Shown here: piece after piece, positions 25,610 through 34,377 of the stretch
How positions within the stretch are numbered: the first letter of the stretch is position 1
Layout: every line of letters begins with the position of its first letter
NCBI GenBank assembly: GCA_037127915.1
Contig: JBAXXL010000017.1
Span: 1-64,000 of the forward strand
Source of the DNA: JBAXXL01 sp037127915
Lineage (GTDB): Bacteria; Bacteroidota; Ignavibacteria; Kapaibacteriales; UBA2268
Length of the DNA stretch: 64,000 bases
Direction: 5' to 3'
Made by a program: the position numbers and the translations under genes
Notes under the pieces: generated by a model
Database searches by the model: none
Seen by the model: the letters and a program-made list of their open reading frames with translations, nothing else
Told to the model about the DNA's origin: nothing

Positions 25610-27604
25610 TTGGCAAATAAATCACCACTTAAGAAATTCATTTTGGGTAAAAGTAGAGACCCTTTAGACCCGAATATTTTTCATAAAGTCTCGCTAATGG
25701 CGTTTTTCGCATGGATTGGGCTTGGTTCCGACGGTTTATCGTCATCTTGCTACGGTCCTGCCGAGGTTATGATTGCTTTAGGTAATCATCCTTATTTGGC
25801 GTTATTCGTCGCTATCGGTACAATTATAACCATAGCTGTAATCAGCTCCAGTTATTCGCAGATAATTGAATTATTCCCACACGGCGGCGGCGGATACCAA
25901 GTATCCTCCAAACTCCTCTCCCCGACTATCGGTATGATATCGGGCTCCGCGCTTATAATAGACTATGTGTTAACAATCACAGTTTCCATAGCCAGCGGCG
26001 GCGATGCGCTTTTCAGTTTTCTACCGATAGATTGGCACGCTTACAAACTGCCATTTGTCCTCGGAATAGTTTCAATTCTTACATTGATGAATATGCGAGG
26101 CGCTAAAGAGTCTATTGCGCCATTGGTACCAATATTTTTGGTTTTTATTTTCACTCACGCATTTGTAATATTATTTGGTATAGTTACACACTTCTTCCAA
26201 ATAAATGCAGTCGTTACACGCACAACTATTGAATTAAACAATTCGTTTACCACTTTGGGAACGATGGGTACATTCCTTTTGATTATGCGTGCTTATAGTA
26301 TGGGCGCCGGTACATTTACCGGTATCGAAGCCGTCAGTAACGGTGTACCTATTTTAAAAGAACCGAGAGTAAAAACCGCCAAAACTACGATGAAGTATAT
26401 GGCTTTTTCGCTGGGTATAACAGTTGCAGGTTTGATGCTGAACTTTTTGCTATTTAATGTATCGATGGTACCCGGCAAAACAATCAACGCGTCATTGCTT
26501 GAAAGTGTTACTGCAGGCTGGAGTCCCGGAGTAAGTTATACATTTATTATTGTAACATTGCTTTCCGAAGCGGCGTTGTTATTCGTCGCGGCGCAAACGG
26601 GATTCCTGGATGGACCACGTGTATTGGCAAATATGGCTCACGATAAATGGGTACCGACGCGATTCTCTTTGCTAAGCGATAGATTAGTTACGCGTAACGG
26701 CATTTTGCTTATGGGCGGCGCGGCATTTGTACTTATGCTTGCTACTCACGCATCTGTAACATTCCTCGTTGTACTTTATTCTATCAACGTATTTATCGGA
26801 TTTTGTCTGTCGCAAACCGGTATGGTTAAGCACTGGATTCAGGTTAGGCACGAAGAAAAGAAATGGCTCAAGAAATTGCTTATCAATAGCGTTGGTTTGG
26901 TGATGTCATTTTTCATACTTTGTTTTGTTGTTTATATTAAATTCCACGAAGGCGGTTGGATAACTATTCTTATCACAGGAGCAGTGGTTTCCTTATTCGG
27001 ATATATAAAGCATCAGTACAACAAAACGGCAAAATTAACAAAACAAGTTAACGCTGTTTTAGAAAACCTCAACCAGCTTAATCCTACACCGGTAGCACCT
27101 GAGAAACAAGCCGAATACAATAAAAATGGCAGAACCGCTATTTTATTCGTGAACGGTTTTTCAGGTATTGGAATACATTCGTTGCTGAGTATATTCAGAT
27201 TATTCGGCGAAACATTCACAAACTTTGTATTTGTACAAGTTGGAATGATTGATGCCGGGGTTTTCAGAAGTATTGAAGATATCGATGATTTGAAACAAAA
27301 AAGTATGGGCGAATTGGAAAAATACAAAAACTTCATACGTGGTTACGGATATTATGCAGAAGGTTTTTATTATACAGGATTGGATATTGAAGAAGAAATA
27401 ATGAAAGCCATTCCAGATATTACTGCAAAATTCCCGCGCTCTGTATTCTTTGGGGGTCAGTTAGTATTCCCAAAGGACACATTCACCTCGCGTTTGCTAC
27501 ATAACTATACTGTATTTTCTTTACAGAGAAAGCTTTACAACATTGGTTATGAATTCGTTATTCTACCGATCAAAATGCGATTAGATCAAGCGCAAAAAGC
27601 TTAA
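25610..27604 (+). CDS. KimA-like APC-superfamily permease, copy 1
   Basis: 664 residues. I start at TTG 25610 rather than TTG 25595: both copies have AGGATTNTTGC directly before this TTG and are then equal in length. About twelve membrane segments fill residues 30-470, beginning with the family signature GSDGLSSSCYGPAE and GGGGYQVSSKLL. A cytoplasmic domain of about 190 residues follows (NGRTAILFVNGFSGIGIHS). The arrangement matches KimA/YdaO-type permeases, which carry potassium in Bacillus; related proteins are annotated as amino-acid permeases. The substrate here is therefore uncertain. A second copy of about 80% identity follows in tandem. A strong terminator lies 22 bp after the stop codon. 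Confidence 0.85.
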   Translation: MANKSPLKKFILGKSRDPLDPNIFHKVSLMAFFAWIGLGSDGLSSSCYGPAEVMIALGNHPYLALFVAIGTIITIAVISSSYSQIIELFPHGGGGYQVSSKLLSPTIGMISGSALIIDYVLTITVSIASGGDALFSFLPIDWHAYKLPFVLGIVSILTLMNMRGAKESIAPLVPIFLVFIFTHAFVILFGIVTHFFQINAVVTRTTIELNNSFTTLGTMGTFLLIMRAYSMGAGTFTGIEAVSNGVPILKEPRVKTAKTTMKYMAFSLGITVAGLMLNFLLFNVSMVPGKTINASLLESVTAGWSPGVSYTFIIVTLLSEAALLFVAAQTGFLDGPRVLANMAHDKWVPTRFSLLSDRLVTRNGILLMGGAAFVLMLATHASVTFLVVLYSINVFIGFCLSQTGMVKHWIQVRHEEKKWLKKLLINSVGLVMSFFILCFVVYIKFHEGGWITILITGAVVSLFGYIKHQYNKTAKLTKQVNAVLENLNQLNPTPVAPEKQAEYNKNGRTAILFVNGFSGIGIHSLLSIFRLFGETFTNFVFVQVGMIDAGVFRSIEDIDDLKQKSMGELEKYKNFIRGYGYYAEGFYYTGLDIEEEIMKAIPDITAKFPRSVFFGGQLVFPKDTFTSRLLHNYTVFSLQRKLYNIGYEFVILPIKMRLDQAQKA

Positions 27605-27625
27605 AAAGATAATTGCGATAAATTT

Positions 27626-27666
27626 ACTCATCCGAAGATAGTTGAATTCTTCGGATGAGTTTTTTA
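27626..27666 (+). terminator. Terminator of permease copy 1
   Basis: Stem ACTCATCCGAAGA / TCTTCGGATGAGT at 27626-27660, followed by a run of T. It belongs to the same sequence family as the palindromes in the VWA array. Confidence 0.85.
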
Positions 27667-28056
27667 TAATTAAAAAAAAATTTATAGTTAAGAATAAAAA
27701 TGAAAGAATTAACGCTTTTTTAATATGCCGCAACTACTTTACTCAAATTATAATTTATTCTCGATTTCTATTGATATAACACATCTACGATGTTCAATCA
27801 CGTAGTGATGAGATATTAATAGAATGTGATAGTACAAACGCTCTTCAATCACGTAGGGATGACATATTAATAGAAGATGTTAAATTAACAGGAAATATGA
27901 AGATTATGCCGAAGGAATTCTGTAGGAATGGAATATTCAAAGCAACCAATCGATTCCTCTCCCATTTCATTCTTCAATACTAATTGCTAATCTAATTAAA
28001 TTAGTTATTTTCGCAATAATGAATATTACATTTTAACATAATTCAAGGATTATTGC
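27667..28056. repeat. Non-coding spacer with hairpin-plus-ATATTAATAGAA units
   Basis: No gene seen. It contains two units of the form ATCACGTAGNGATG followed by ATATTAATAGAA (about 27796-27828 and 27844-27876), then a GGAATTCTGTAGGAATGG unit (about 27912). The same sequence order occurs after the second permease (30107-30360), so this spacer was duplicated together with the gene. Confidence 0.65.
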
Positions 28057-30051
28057 TTGACAAATGGATTCTCTCTTAAAAAACTAATATTGGGTAAAAG
28101 CCGCGACCCGCTTGACCCGAATATTTTTCATAAAGTATCATTGATGGCTTTTTTCGCTTGGATTGGGCTTGGTTCCGACGGTTTATCCTCTTCTTGTTAC
28201 GGTCCCGCGGAAGTAATGCTCGTACTTCAGCACCATCCCTACCTCAGCTTATTTGTAGTATTAGCAACAATTATTACGATTTTTGTAATTAGCTCAAGTT
28301 ATTCGCAGATTATTGAACTATTTCCAAATGGCGGCGGCGGCTATCAAGTTTCGTCAAAATTGCTTTCACCAACTATTGGTATGATTTCCGGTTCGGCGTT
28401 GGTAATAGATTACGTTCTAACTATTACGGTTTCTGTAGCCAGCGGCGGCGATGCATTGTTTAGCTTTTTGCCTATCGAGTTGCATTCTTATAAGCTTTCC
28501 TTTGTGCTCGGCATAATTGTAATATTAACAATTATAAATATGAGGGGCGCGAAAGAATCTATAAAACTTTTACTGCCAATTTTTTTGGTATTTGTTGCCA
28601 CTCACGCTTTTGTAATATTGTACGGAGTATTTACTCACTTTTTCCAAATAAATGCTGTTGTAGCGAAAACTAGTGTTGAATTGAACAATTCATTCACTAC
28701 TTTGGGAACAATGGGTACATTTTTGTTAATAATGCGCGCTTTCAGTATGGGAGCCGGTACTTTCACCGGTATTGAAGCAGTTAGTAACGGTCTTCCGATT
28801 CTCAAGGAGCCTCGAGTAAAAACCGGCAAAACCACTATGCGATATATGGCATTTTCGCTGGCAATTATTGTTGCCGGGTTGATGCTAAACTTCTTGCTCT
28901 TTAATGTTTCCAATGTGCCGGGGAAAACAATTAACGCTTCATTACTTGAAAATGTTACATTAGGTTGGAATCCAACGGTAAGCTATACTTTTATAATTAT
29001 CACACTTCTATCCGAAGCCGCTTTGTTATTTGTTGCGGCTCAAACAGGCTTCCTTGGTGGTCCGCGCGTTTTAGCCAATATGGCTCACGATAGATGGGTG
29101 CCAACGCGTTTTTCTCTATTAAGCGACAGATTAGTTACCAGAAATGGTATATTGCTTATGGGCGGCGCGGCATTCGCTTTAATGCTTGCAACCGGAGCTT
29201 CCGTTACTTTCCTGGTGGTTTTATATTCTATAAATGTATTCATCGGTTTTTGCTTCTCACAAACCGGTATGGTTAAGCATTGGATTCAAGTTAGGCACGA
29301 AGAAAGAAAATGGTTTAAAAAATTGTTAATTAACAGTGTTGGTTTATTAATATCATTCTTTATTCTTGTATTCGTTGTTTACATTAAATTCAACGAAGGC
29401 GGCTGGATAACAGTTTTAATTACAGGCGCTGTTGTATCACTTTTCGGGTACATAAAGTATTCATACAACAAAATTGCCAAATTAACCGGCCAAGTCAATG
29501 CTATATTGGATAATCTTAACCAAGTGAATCCAACACCGGTAGAACCTGATAAACAAAGTGATTACAATAAAAACGGCAGAACCGCCATTTTGTTCGTCAA
29601 TGGATTTTCGGGTATCGGAATACACTCTTTGCTAAGTATTTTCAGATTATTCGGCGAAACCTTCACAAATTTTGTTTTTGTACAAGTGGGTATGATTGAC
29701 GCGGATGTATTCCAAAGCCACGATGATATAGCAAAACTTAAGGTTAAAAGCCAAGAAGACCTCGAGAAATATAAGAACTTTATTCGCGGTTACGGTTTTT
29801 ATGCCGAGAGCTTTTACTATACCGGCTTGGATATGGAAGAAGAAATTATGAAAGCAATACCGGAAATTACCACACGGTTCCCGCGCTCAGTATTCTTCGG
29901 CGGGCAGTTGGTTTTCCCTAAAGATACCTTTATGTCGAGATTACTGCATAACTATTCCACATTCTCATTGCAACGAAAACTATATACTTTCGGTTATGAA
30001 TTCTTTATTCTACCGATTAAACTAAGACCGGAAACGGCTCCCAATTTATAA
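28057..30051 (+). CDS. KimA-like APC-superfamily permease, copy 2
   Basis: 664 residues, starting at TTG 28057 with AAGGAT eight bases before it. It is colinear with copy 1 along its whole length: the same GSDGLSSSCYGPAE and GGGGYQVSSKLL signatures, about twelve membrane segments, and the same C-terminal cytoplasmic domain. Differences are mostly conservative and spread through the membrane part, with more in the C-terminal linker (QVNAILDNLNQVNP versus QVNAVLENLNQLNP). Synonymous positions differ widely, so the duplication is not very recent although order and length are fully kept. Two copies may give dosage or slightly different affinity; this is inference. It has its own terminator. Confidence 0.85.
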   Translation: MTNGFSLKKLILGKSRDPLDPNIFHKVSLMAFFAWIGLGSDGLSSSCYGPAEVMLVLQHHPYLSLFVVLATIITIFVISSSYSQIIELFPNGGGGYQVSSKLLSPTIGMISGSALVIDYVLTITVSVASGGDALFSFLPIELHSYKLSFVLGIIVILTIINMRGAKESIKLLLPIFLVFVATHAFVILYGVFTHFFQINAVVAKTSVELNNSFTTLGTMGTFLLIMRAFSMGAGTFTGIEAVSNGLPILKEPRVKTGKTTMRYMAFSLAIIVAGLMLNFLLFNVSNVPGKTINASLLENVTLGWNPTVSYTFIIITLLSEAALLFVAAQTGFLGGPRVLANMAHDRWVPTRFSLLSDRLVTRNGILLMGGAAFALMLATGASVTFLVVLYSINVFIGFCFSQTGMVKHWIQVRHEERKWFKKLLINSVGLLISFFILVFVVYIKFNEGGWITVLITGAVVSLFGYIKYSYNKIAKLTGQVNAILDNLNQVNPTPVEPDKQSDYNKNGRTAILFVNGFSGIGIHSLLSIFRLFGETFTNFVFVQVGMIDADVFQSHDDIAKLKVKSQEDLEKYKNFIRGYGFYAESFYYTGLDMEEEIMKAIPEITTRFPRSVFFGGQLVFPKDTFMSRLLHNYSTFSLQRKLYTFGYEFFILPIKLRPETAPNL

Positions 30052-30071
30052 AGATAATTTTTAATTCTTTT

Positions 30072-30110
30072 ACTCATCCGATGATTGTTGAAGTCATCGG
30101 ATGAGTTTTT
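30072..30110 (+). terminator. Terminator of permease copy 2
   Basis: Stem ACTCATCCGATGA / TCATCGGATGAGT at 30072-30106, followed by TTTT. Equivalent in position to 27626-27666 after copy 1. Confidence 0.85.
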
Positions 30111-30693
30111 ATTTATTAAAAGAAATTTATAGGAGAATTGAAAATTAAGAAATCAATGCTTTTTAATATGCCGCCACTACGTTGCTCAAATTATAATATA
30201 CTATCTATTTCTATTGATATAGTGCATCTACGATGTTCAACCATGTAGTGATGCCATATTAATAGAATGATATAGCAAAAACGCTCTTCAATCACGTAGT
30301 GATGCTATATTAATAGAAAATATGAAGATTAAATTGAAGGAATTCCATAGGAATGAAATATTTACGGATATTGAATCCCTTTTTGTTACATCCATTCACG
30401 AATGGGATAATCATCTTTGTGTTCTTCGTGCCTTCTTTGTGTCCTTTGTGTCCTTTGTGTCCTTTGTGTTTAATTCTTCGCCGGCTTCTCGACTGTGCTC
30501 GAAGACCTGGATTTCCATTACCCTGTACGCAAAACCCTCTACAATTCTTTGCGCCTTCGCGGCTTTGCGGTGAAATCTTCTTCTCATTTCCACCGTACAT
30601 CTTTCAATTGGGAAAAAATCTCTTTTTTTAATTTGATTAATTTAGTTAATTTCGAGTTGATTAATATTACAATTTTTATAATTTAGGAATTTT
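30107..30693. repeat. Non-coding spacer: duplicated repeat units and CTTTGTGTC array
   Basis: The first part repeats the post-permease spacer (ATCACGTAGTGATG and ATATTAATAGAA units, then GGAATTCCATAGGAATG). At about 30417-30470 comes a period-9 array of CTTTGTGTC, then at about 30540-30575 a CTTTGCGCCTTCGCGGCTTTGCG segment-type text. These read as low-complexity peptides in some frames but look like dispersed non-coding repeats. The region before rocD (30640-30693) is AT-rich and probably holds its promoter. Confidence 0.6.
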
Positions 30694-31890
30694 ATGAAAA
30701 CTCAAGACTATATTGAAATGGAAAATGAGTACGGAGCTCATAACTATCATCCCTTGGATGTTGTAGTTGAATCCGCCAAAGGAGTATGGATAACCGACGT
30801 GGAAGGAAAGCGTTATTTAGATTGCCTTGCCGCTTATTCAGCAGTTAACCAAGGTCATTGTCATCCACAAATTTTCGATGTGTTTGTTGAACAAGCCAAA
30901 AAAGTGACTCTTACAAGCCGTGCTTTTAGAAATGACAAATTGCCATTATTATATAAAAAACTTAACGAAATGACCGGTTATGAAATGTCATTACCAATGA
31001 ATTCAGGCGCGGAAGCGGTTGAAACAGCAATCAAAGTTTCCCGCCGCTGGGGTTATGATGTAAAAGGTATTGAAGAAAATAAAGCTGAAATCATCGTTGC
31101 AAGCGGTAACTTCCATGGCCGCACAACTACTATCGTAGGTTTTTCAGACGATCCAAGCTCATTCAAAGGTTTTGGTCCTTTCACACCTGGCTTTATTATG
31201 CACGAATACGGTAATTTAGCTGATTTGAAAACTAAAATCACTAAAAACACTTGCGCTATTTTGGTTGAACCTATTCAAGGCGAAGGCGGAATCGTTATTC
31301 CTCCTGATGGTTACTTGAAAGGAATCGAAGAAATTTGTAAAGCAAACAACATTTTGTTTATTTGCGACGAAATCCAAGCCGGTTTAGGTAGAAGCGGCAA
31401 ACTCTTTGCTCATTATTACGAAAATGTACGTCCTGATGTTGTAATTATCGGTAAAGCATTAGCTGGCGGATATTATCCTGTTTCAGCAATTTTAGCTGAT
31501 AAAGAAGTTATGAGCGTTATTAAACCGGGCGAACACGGCTCTACATTCGGTGGAAATCCATTGGGTGCCGCTGTTGCTGTAAAATCTTTGGAAATTATTC
31601 AAGAAGAAAAATTGGTTGAACGTTCATTCGAATTGGGCAACTATTTCGTTGAACAATTGAAAAAAATTGATTCGCCACATATCACATTAGTTCGCGGCCG
31701 CGGTTTATGGATTGGTTTCGTTTTGGATACTAAAGCAAGACCATATTGTGAAAAATTGAAATTGGAAGGTATTTTGTGTAAAGAAACACACGAAAACATA
31801 ATCCGTTTCGCTCCTCCGCTCGTAATCACAAAAGAAGAAATTGATTGGGCTGTGGAACGCATCGAAAAAGTTGTTCTAAGCTTAGATTAA
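30694..31890 (+). CDS. rocD: Ornithine--oxo-acid aminotransferase
   Basis: 398 residues, full length for RocD. A cytosolic PLP enzyme converting ornithine and 2-oxoglutarate to glutamate semialdehyde and glutamate, linking arginine breakdown to proline and glutamate. Fold-type I class-III aminotransferase motifs are present: NSGAEAVETA, the cofactor-binding DEIQAG (225-230), the Schiff-base lysine in IGKALAGG (Lys254), and HGSTFGGNPLGAA. The N-terminal YGAHNYHPLDVV is typical of ornithine aminotransferases rather than acetylornithine enzymes. AGGA lies before the ATG. The IS3 element begins about 27 bp after the stop codon, so any native terminator may have been displaced. Confidence 0.94.
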   Translation: MKTQDYIEMENEYGAHNYHPLDVVVESAKGVWITDVEGKRYLDCLAAYSAVNQGHCHPQIFDVFVEQAKKVTLTSRAFRNDKLPLLYKKLNEMTGYEMSLPMNSGAEAVETAIKVSRRWGYDVKGIEENKAEIIVASGNFHGRTTTIVGFSDDPSSFKGFGPFTPGFIMHEYGNLADLKTKITKNTCAILVEPIQGEGGIVIPPDGYLKGIEEICKANNILFICDEIQAGLGRSGKLFAHYYENVRPDVVIIGKALAGGYYPVSAILADKEVMSVIKPGEHGSTFGGNPLGAAVAVKSLEIIQEEKLVERSFELGNYFVEQLKKIDSPHITLVRGRGLWIGFVLDTKARPYCEKLKLEGILCKETHENIIRFAPPLVITKEEIDWAVERIEKVVLSLD

Positions 31891-31972
31891 GAAAAGATCA
31901 TATTGAGAAGATTCCTAAGATGGACTCCACTTTGATGATCTGACCCCAATAAGTTGGACATAAAATAGTTTT

Positions 31973-32767
31973 TTAATAATTGGACTGAGTTCGGTATTTA
32001 ACCGGGCTTAGTCCTTTTAGTTTCGTTTTAATACGATCATTATTATAATAATATATGTAGTTATTCAACTCATATTCAAAGTCATCCATTGATTTAAACT
32101 TTTCCAAATAGAATAATTCAGTTTTTAATATTCCAAAAAAACTCTCCATCATACTATTATCCAAACAATTACCTTTCCTAGACATGCTTTGTGTAATCCC
32201 ATTATCTGTTAGTGTGTTTTGATAAAGTAAATGTTGATATTGCCATCCTTGGTCTGAGTGTAATATCAAATCCTTGCCTTGCGTTCTTTTATTCATAGCA
32301 CCATCAAGCATTTTTATTACCAAATTTAAGTTTGGACTCGACGAGATTGTATAACTAATGATTTCTCCGTTAAACATATCTAATATAGGAGATAGATATC
32401 TCTTTTGACCAAACAAGTTAAATTCTGTAACATCAGTCGTCCATTTTTCATTAGGCTTTTCTGCTTTAAAATTACGTTCAATAATATTTGGTGCAATTTT
32501 ACCTTCATCTCCTTTATATGAACGATATTTTTTAGGTCTTACCAGTGATTTAATACCAAGCTCACTCATTATCCTAGCAACTTTTTTATGATTGATAATT
32601 ATTGAGTTATTGCGTAACTCTAATGTAATCCTTCTATAACCATACCTACCTTTATGTGAATGATAAATTTTGATTATTGATTCTTTGATTGATTCATCTT
32701 TATCAGGCAATTTTAATAGCCTTAAATGATAATAATATGTTGAGCGAGCCATCGAAGCGGCTTTCAA
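31973..32767 (-). CDS. IS3-family transposase OrfB (DDE integrase)
   Basis: Catalytic part of the IS3 transposase, 265 codons from the ATG at 32767. The frame is open further upstream, at least to the slippery run at 32863-32869 (LLKAASMARSTYYYH and preceding residues), so the natural product is probably an OrfAB fusion. An HTH_21-like segment (YHSHKGRYGYRRIT) precedes an rve core with all three catalytic residues in context: Asp in WTTDVTEF, Asp in LHSDQGWQY, Glu in MMESFFG. It ends with NDRIKTKLKGLSPVKYR, as usual for the family. There are no internal stops, so it is likely functional. Confidence 0.92.
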   Translation of the reverse strand: MKAASMARSTYYYHLRLLKLPDKDESIKESIIKIYHSHKGRYGYRRITLELRNNSIIINHKKVARIMSELGIKSLVRPKKYRSYKGDEGKIAPNIIERNFKAEKPNEKWTTDVTEFNLFGQKRYLSPILDMFNGEIISYTISSSPNLNLVIKMLDGAMNKRTQGKDLILHSDQGWQYQHLLYQNTLTDNGITQSMSRKGNCLDNSMMESFFGILKTELFYLEKFKSMDDFEYELNNYIYYYNNDRIKTKLKGLSPVKYRTQSNY

Positions 32768-32793
32768 TAAATCAGAAAGTTTATAATCAGGCC

Positions 32794-33333
32794 TTAGTGA
32801 CTCGATGGCTTGGACTTTATCGCTACTTCTCGGGCTGTCCGTGCTTCTACTAAGGCTTTTAATTTTTTTAAGTAAGCGTTCTCTGCTAGTACGTATTCTA
32901 ACTCGGCTTGAAGCTTCTCTAATTCTGTTTCTGGTTCTTTTTTCTTTGGTCTACCCATTTTGTTTGATGTTCTTCCATTATGTTCAATATCTGAAAGAGA
33001 CGAAATACCATTAATTTTAGCTTGTTTAACCCAACAAGCTATTGCGAAATCACTTACACCATACTTTAGACTAGCTTGTATATAAGATAATTTATTGTCA
33101 AGATAGTCCTGTACGGCTATTTGCCGATAGGTACTATTTATTTGAGGTTTGCTCGGTTGGACAAAACCCTCTAATTCATTAAGCCTATAAAGTCGAAGCC
33201 AACGTCTAATAACACTTAGGCTTATTGATAACTTTTTACTTATTAATCTACATCCATAGCCTTGACGGTATAATTCTACTGTCTGAAGTTTTTCTTCAAT
33301 ACTATGTCTCTTGCTTTTACTTTTAATTAACAT
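32794..33333 (-). CDS. IS3-family OrfA (DNA-binding helix-turn-helix protein)
   Basis: 179 residues from the ATG at 33333; an in-frame TTG at 33345 lies inside the hairpin and is less likely. Two helix-turn-helix segments are visible: residues about 10-55 (VELYRQGYGCRLISKKLSISLSVIRRW is one continuous HTH, given here only by its ends VELYRQG and VIRRWLRLY) and about 65-110 (DYLDNKLSYIQASLKYGVS). The C-terminal part (ELEKLQAELEYVLAENAYLKKL) is a leucine-zipper-like coiled coil. OrfA binds the inverted repeats. It overlaps the open orfB frame, and the A-AAA-AAA run at 32863-32869 fits the -1 shift that yields OrfAB. Confidence 0.88.
   Translation of the reverse strand: MLIKSKSKRHSIEEKLQTVELYRQGYGCRLISKKLSISLSVIRRWLRLYRLNELEGFVQPSKPQINSTYRQIAVQDYLDNKLSYIQASLKYGVSDFAIACWVKQAKINGISSLSDIEHNGRTSNKMGRPKKKEPETELEKLQAELEYVLAENAYLKKLKALVEARTAREVAIKSKPSSH
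32863..32869 (-). promoter_or_regulatory. Programmed -1 frameshift heptamer A-AAA-AAA
   Basis: On the minus strand the orfA codons read TTA AAA AAA TTA. A -1 slip gives AAA AAA ATT, and that frame stays open into orfB. This is the classic IS3-type slippery site. Confidence 0.8.
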
Positions 33334-33339
33334 AAAATA

Positions 33340-33369
33340 CCCCAAAAGTTTTTTGTCTAACTTTTGGGG
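33340..33369 (-). promoter_or_regulatory. Hairpin directly upstream of orfA
   Basis: Perfect 11-bp stem CCCCAAAAGTT / AACTTTTGGGG with an 8-base loop, ending six bases before the orfA ATG and overlapping the inner end of the inverted repeat. It would hold the G-rich sequence before the start codon in a stem in read-through transcripts, a known way for insertion sequences to limit transposase made from outside promoters. The role here is inferred. Confidence 0.6.
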
Positions 33370-33472
33370 TGCAGATCATGAAAGTGGAGTCCATCTTTTT
33401 TTGTAATTAATTGAAAAAAGCAAAATTTAAATAAGCATATACAATTTTTTTATTATTTTTGCTATAGAATTT

Positions 33473-34318
33473 ATGGTAATAATAAAAAGAAAAGAATTAT
33501 TGAAACGAGATATAAAAATATTTGAACAAAAGCAAGTACGCACCTTATGGAATGCCGATGAAGAACAATTGTATTTTTCTATAATTGATGTAATTGAAAC
33601 ACTTACAGATACTGACCGCCCAAGAAAATACTGGAACGACATAAAGACAAAGCTCAAAAAGGAAGGTAGTGAGTTGTCCGAACAAATCGGACAACTGAAA
33701 ATGCAATCATCTGACAAGAAATTTTACAAAACCGATGTAGCCACTGCAGAACAATTATTTCGTTTGATACAATCAATTCCTTCACCCAAAGCAGAACCGT
33801 TTAAATTATGGCTGGCTCAAATAGCCAATGAACGAATAAACGAACTGCAAGACCCAGAGCTAACAATTGATAGAGCTTTGGATCAATATCTGAATCTTGG
33901 ATACAGCGAGAATTGGATAAATCAACGCCTGAAAAGTATTGAAATTCGTAAGGAATTAACTGATGAGTGGAAAAGATTAGGATTAAAGGAAGGACAACAG
34001 TTTGCAAGCCTAACCGATATTATAACCAAAACATGGTCGGGTAAAACAACAAATGAATACAAAATCTTGAAAGGTTTAAAAAAAGAAAATCTCCGAGATA
34101 ATATGACGAACACCGAATTGATTTTGAATATGTTGGCCGAAGCTTCAACTAAAGATATTTCGCAAGCTGTAAATCCAAAAGATTTTGAAGAAAGTAAAGA
34201 CATAGCGAAGCAAGGGGGTGCAATAGCAGGAAATGCACGAAAAGAATTAGAAGAAAAAACCGGAAAAAAAGTAGTAACAGGTTTAAATGCTCAGAAATTT
34301 TTAGCGACTAAAAAATAA
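33473..34318 (+). CDS. BRO-N domain protein (phage antirepressor-like)
   Basis: 281 residues. The N-terminal 100 residues match the BRO-N/antirepressor fold: IKIFEQKQVRTLWNADEEQLYFSIIDVIETLTDT, here given by its landmarks FEQKQVRTLW, YFSIIDVI and YWNDIKTKL. The rest is helical, with a conserved end (GGAIAGNARKELEEKTGKKVV) seen in chromosomal BRO proteins of Bacteroidota. It is probably DNA-binding. Such genes are common in phage remnants and accessory islands. The start at 33473 follows a TATTTTTG-type -7 box. The upstream IS3 element ends 76 bp before the ATG and does not disrupt the gene. The downstream flank may hold a remnant of another gene. Confidence 0.82.
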   Translation: MVIIKRKELLKRDIKIFEQKQVRTLWNADEEQLYFSIIDVIETLTDTDRPRKYWNDIKTKLKKEGSELSEQIGQLKMQSSDKKFYKTDVATAEQLFRLIQSIPSPKAEPFKLWLAQIANERINELQDPELTIDRALDQYLNLGYSENWINQRLKSIEIRKELTDEWKRLGLKEGQQFASLTDIITKTWSGKTTNEYKILKGLKKENLRDNMTNTELILNMLAEASTKDISQAVNPKDFEESKDIAKQGGAIAGNARKELEEKTGKKVVTGLNAQKFLATKK

Positions 34319-34329
34319 TTGGAAAAAAA

Positions 34330-34377
34330 ATGTACATCGAACTAAAAGAAATAACTGTTAAAAATTTGCTCAACTGA
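34330..34377 (+). pseudogene. Possible remnant of a DUF262-type protein N-terminus
   Basis: A 15-codon frame, MYIELKEITVKNLLN, begins 12 bp after the BRO-N stop codon and then hits TGA. It resembles the first residues I recall for DUF262/HNH proteins (xxIELKEITVRxL), which are found in defence and accessory loci. The rest of the gene is absent from this spacer, so it could be a deletion scar or chance. Confidence 0.3.

Larger units (their letters stand above)
31917..33397 (-). mobile_element. Intact IS3-family insertion sequence
   Basis: About 1.48 kb bounded by imperfect inverted repeats of about 44 bp: AAGATGGACTCCACTTT at 31917 and its complement ending at 33397, with further matching bases inward to TTGGACA / TTAGACA. 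If the ends follow the TG...CA rule, the boundaries would be 31921 and 33393. It holds orfA and orfB in the -1 arrangement. I see no target-site duplication at either boundary choice. The element lies between rocD and a BRO-N gene and appears complete. Confidence 0.88.

Noticed and set aside
30310..30686. Small proteins before rocD
   Set aside because: Open frames on both strands arise from the CTTTGTGTC and GCGGCTTTGCG-type repeats; no ribosome-binding site or family match.
33473..34318. BRO-N gene as cargo of the IS3 element
   Set aside because: The right inverted repeat ends at 33397, before the gene and its promoter.
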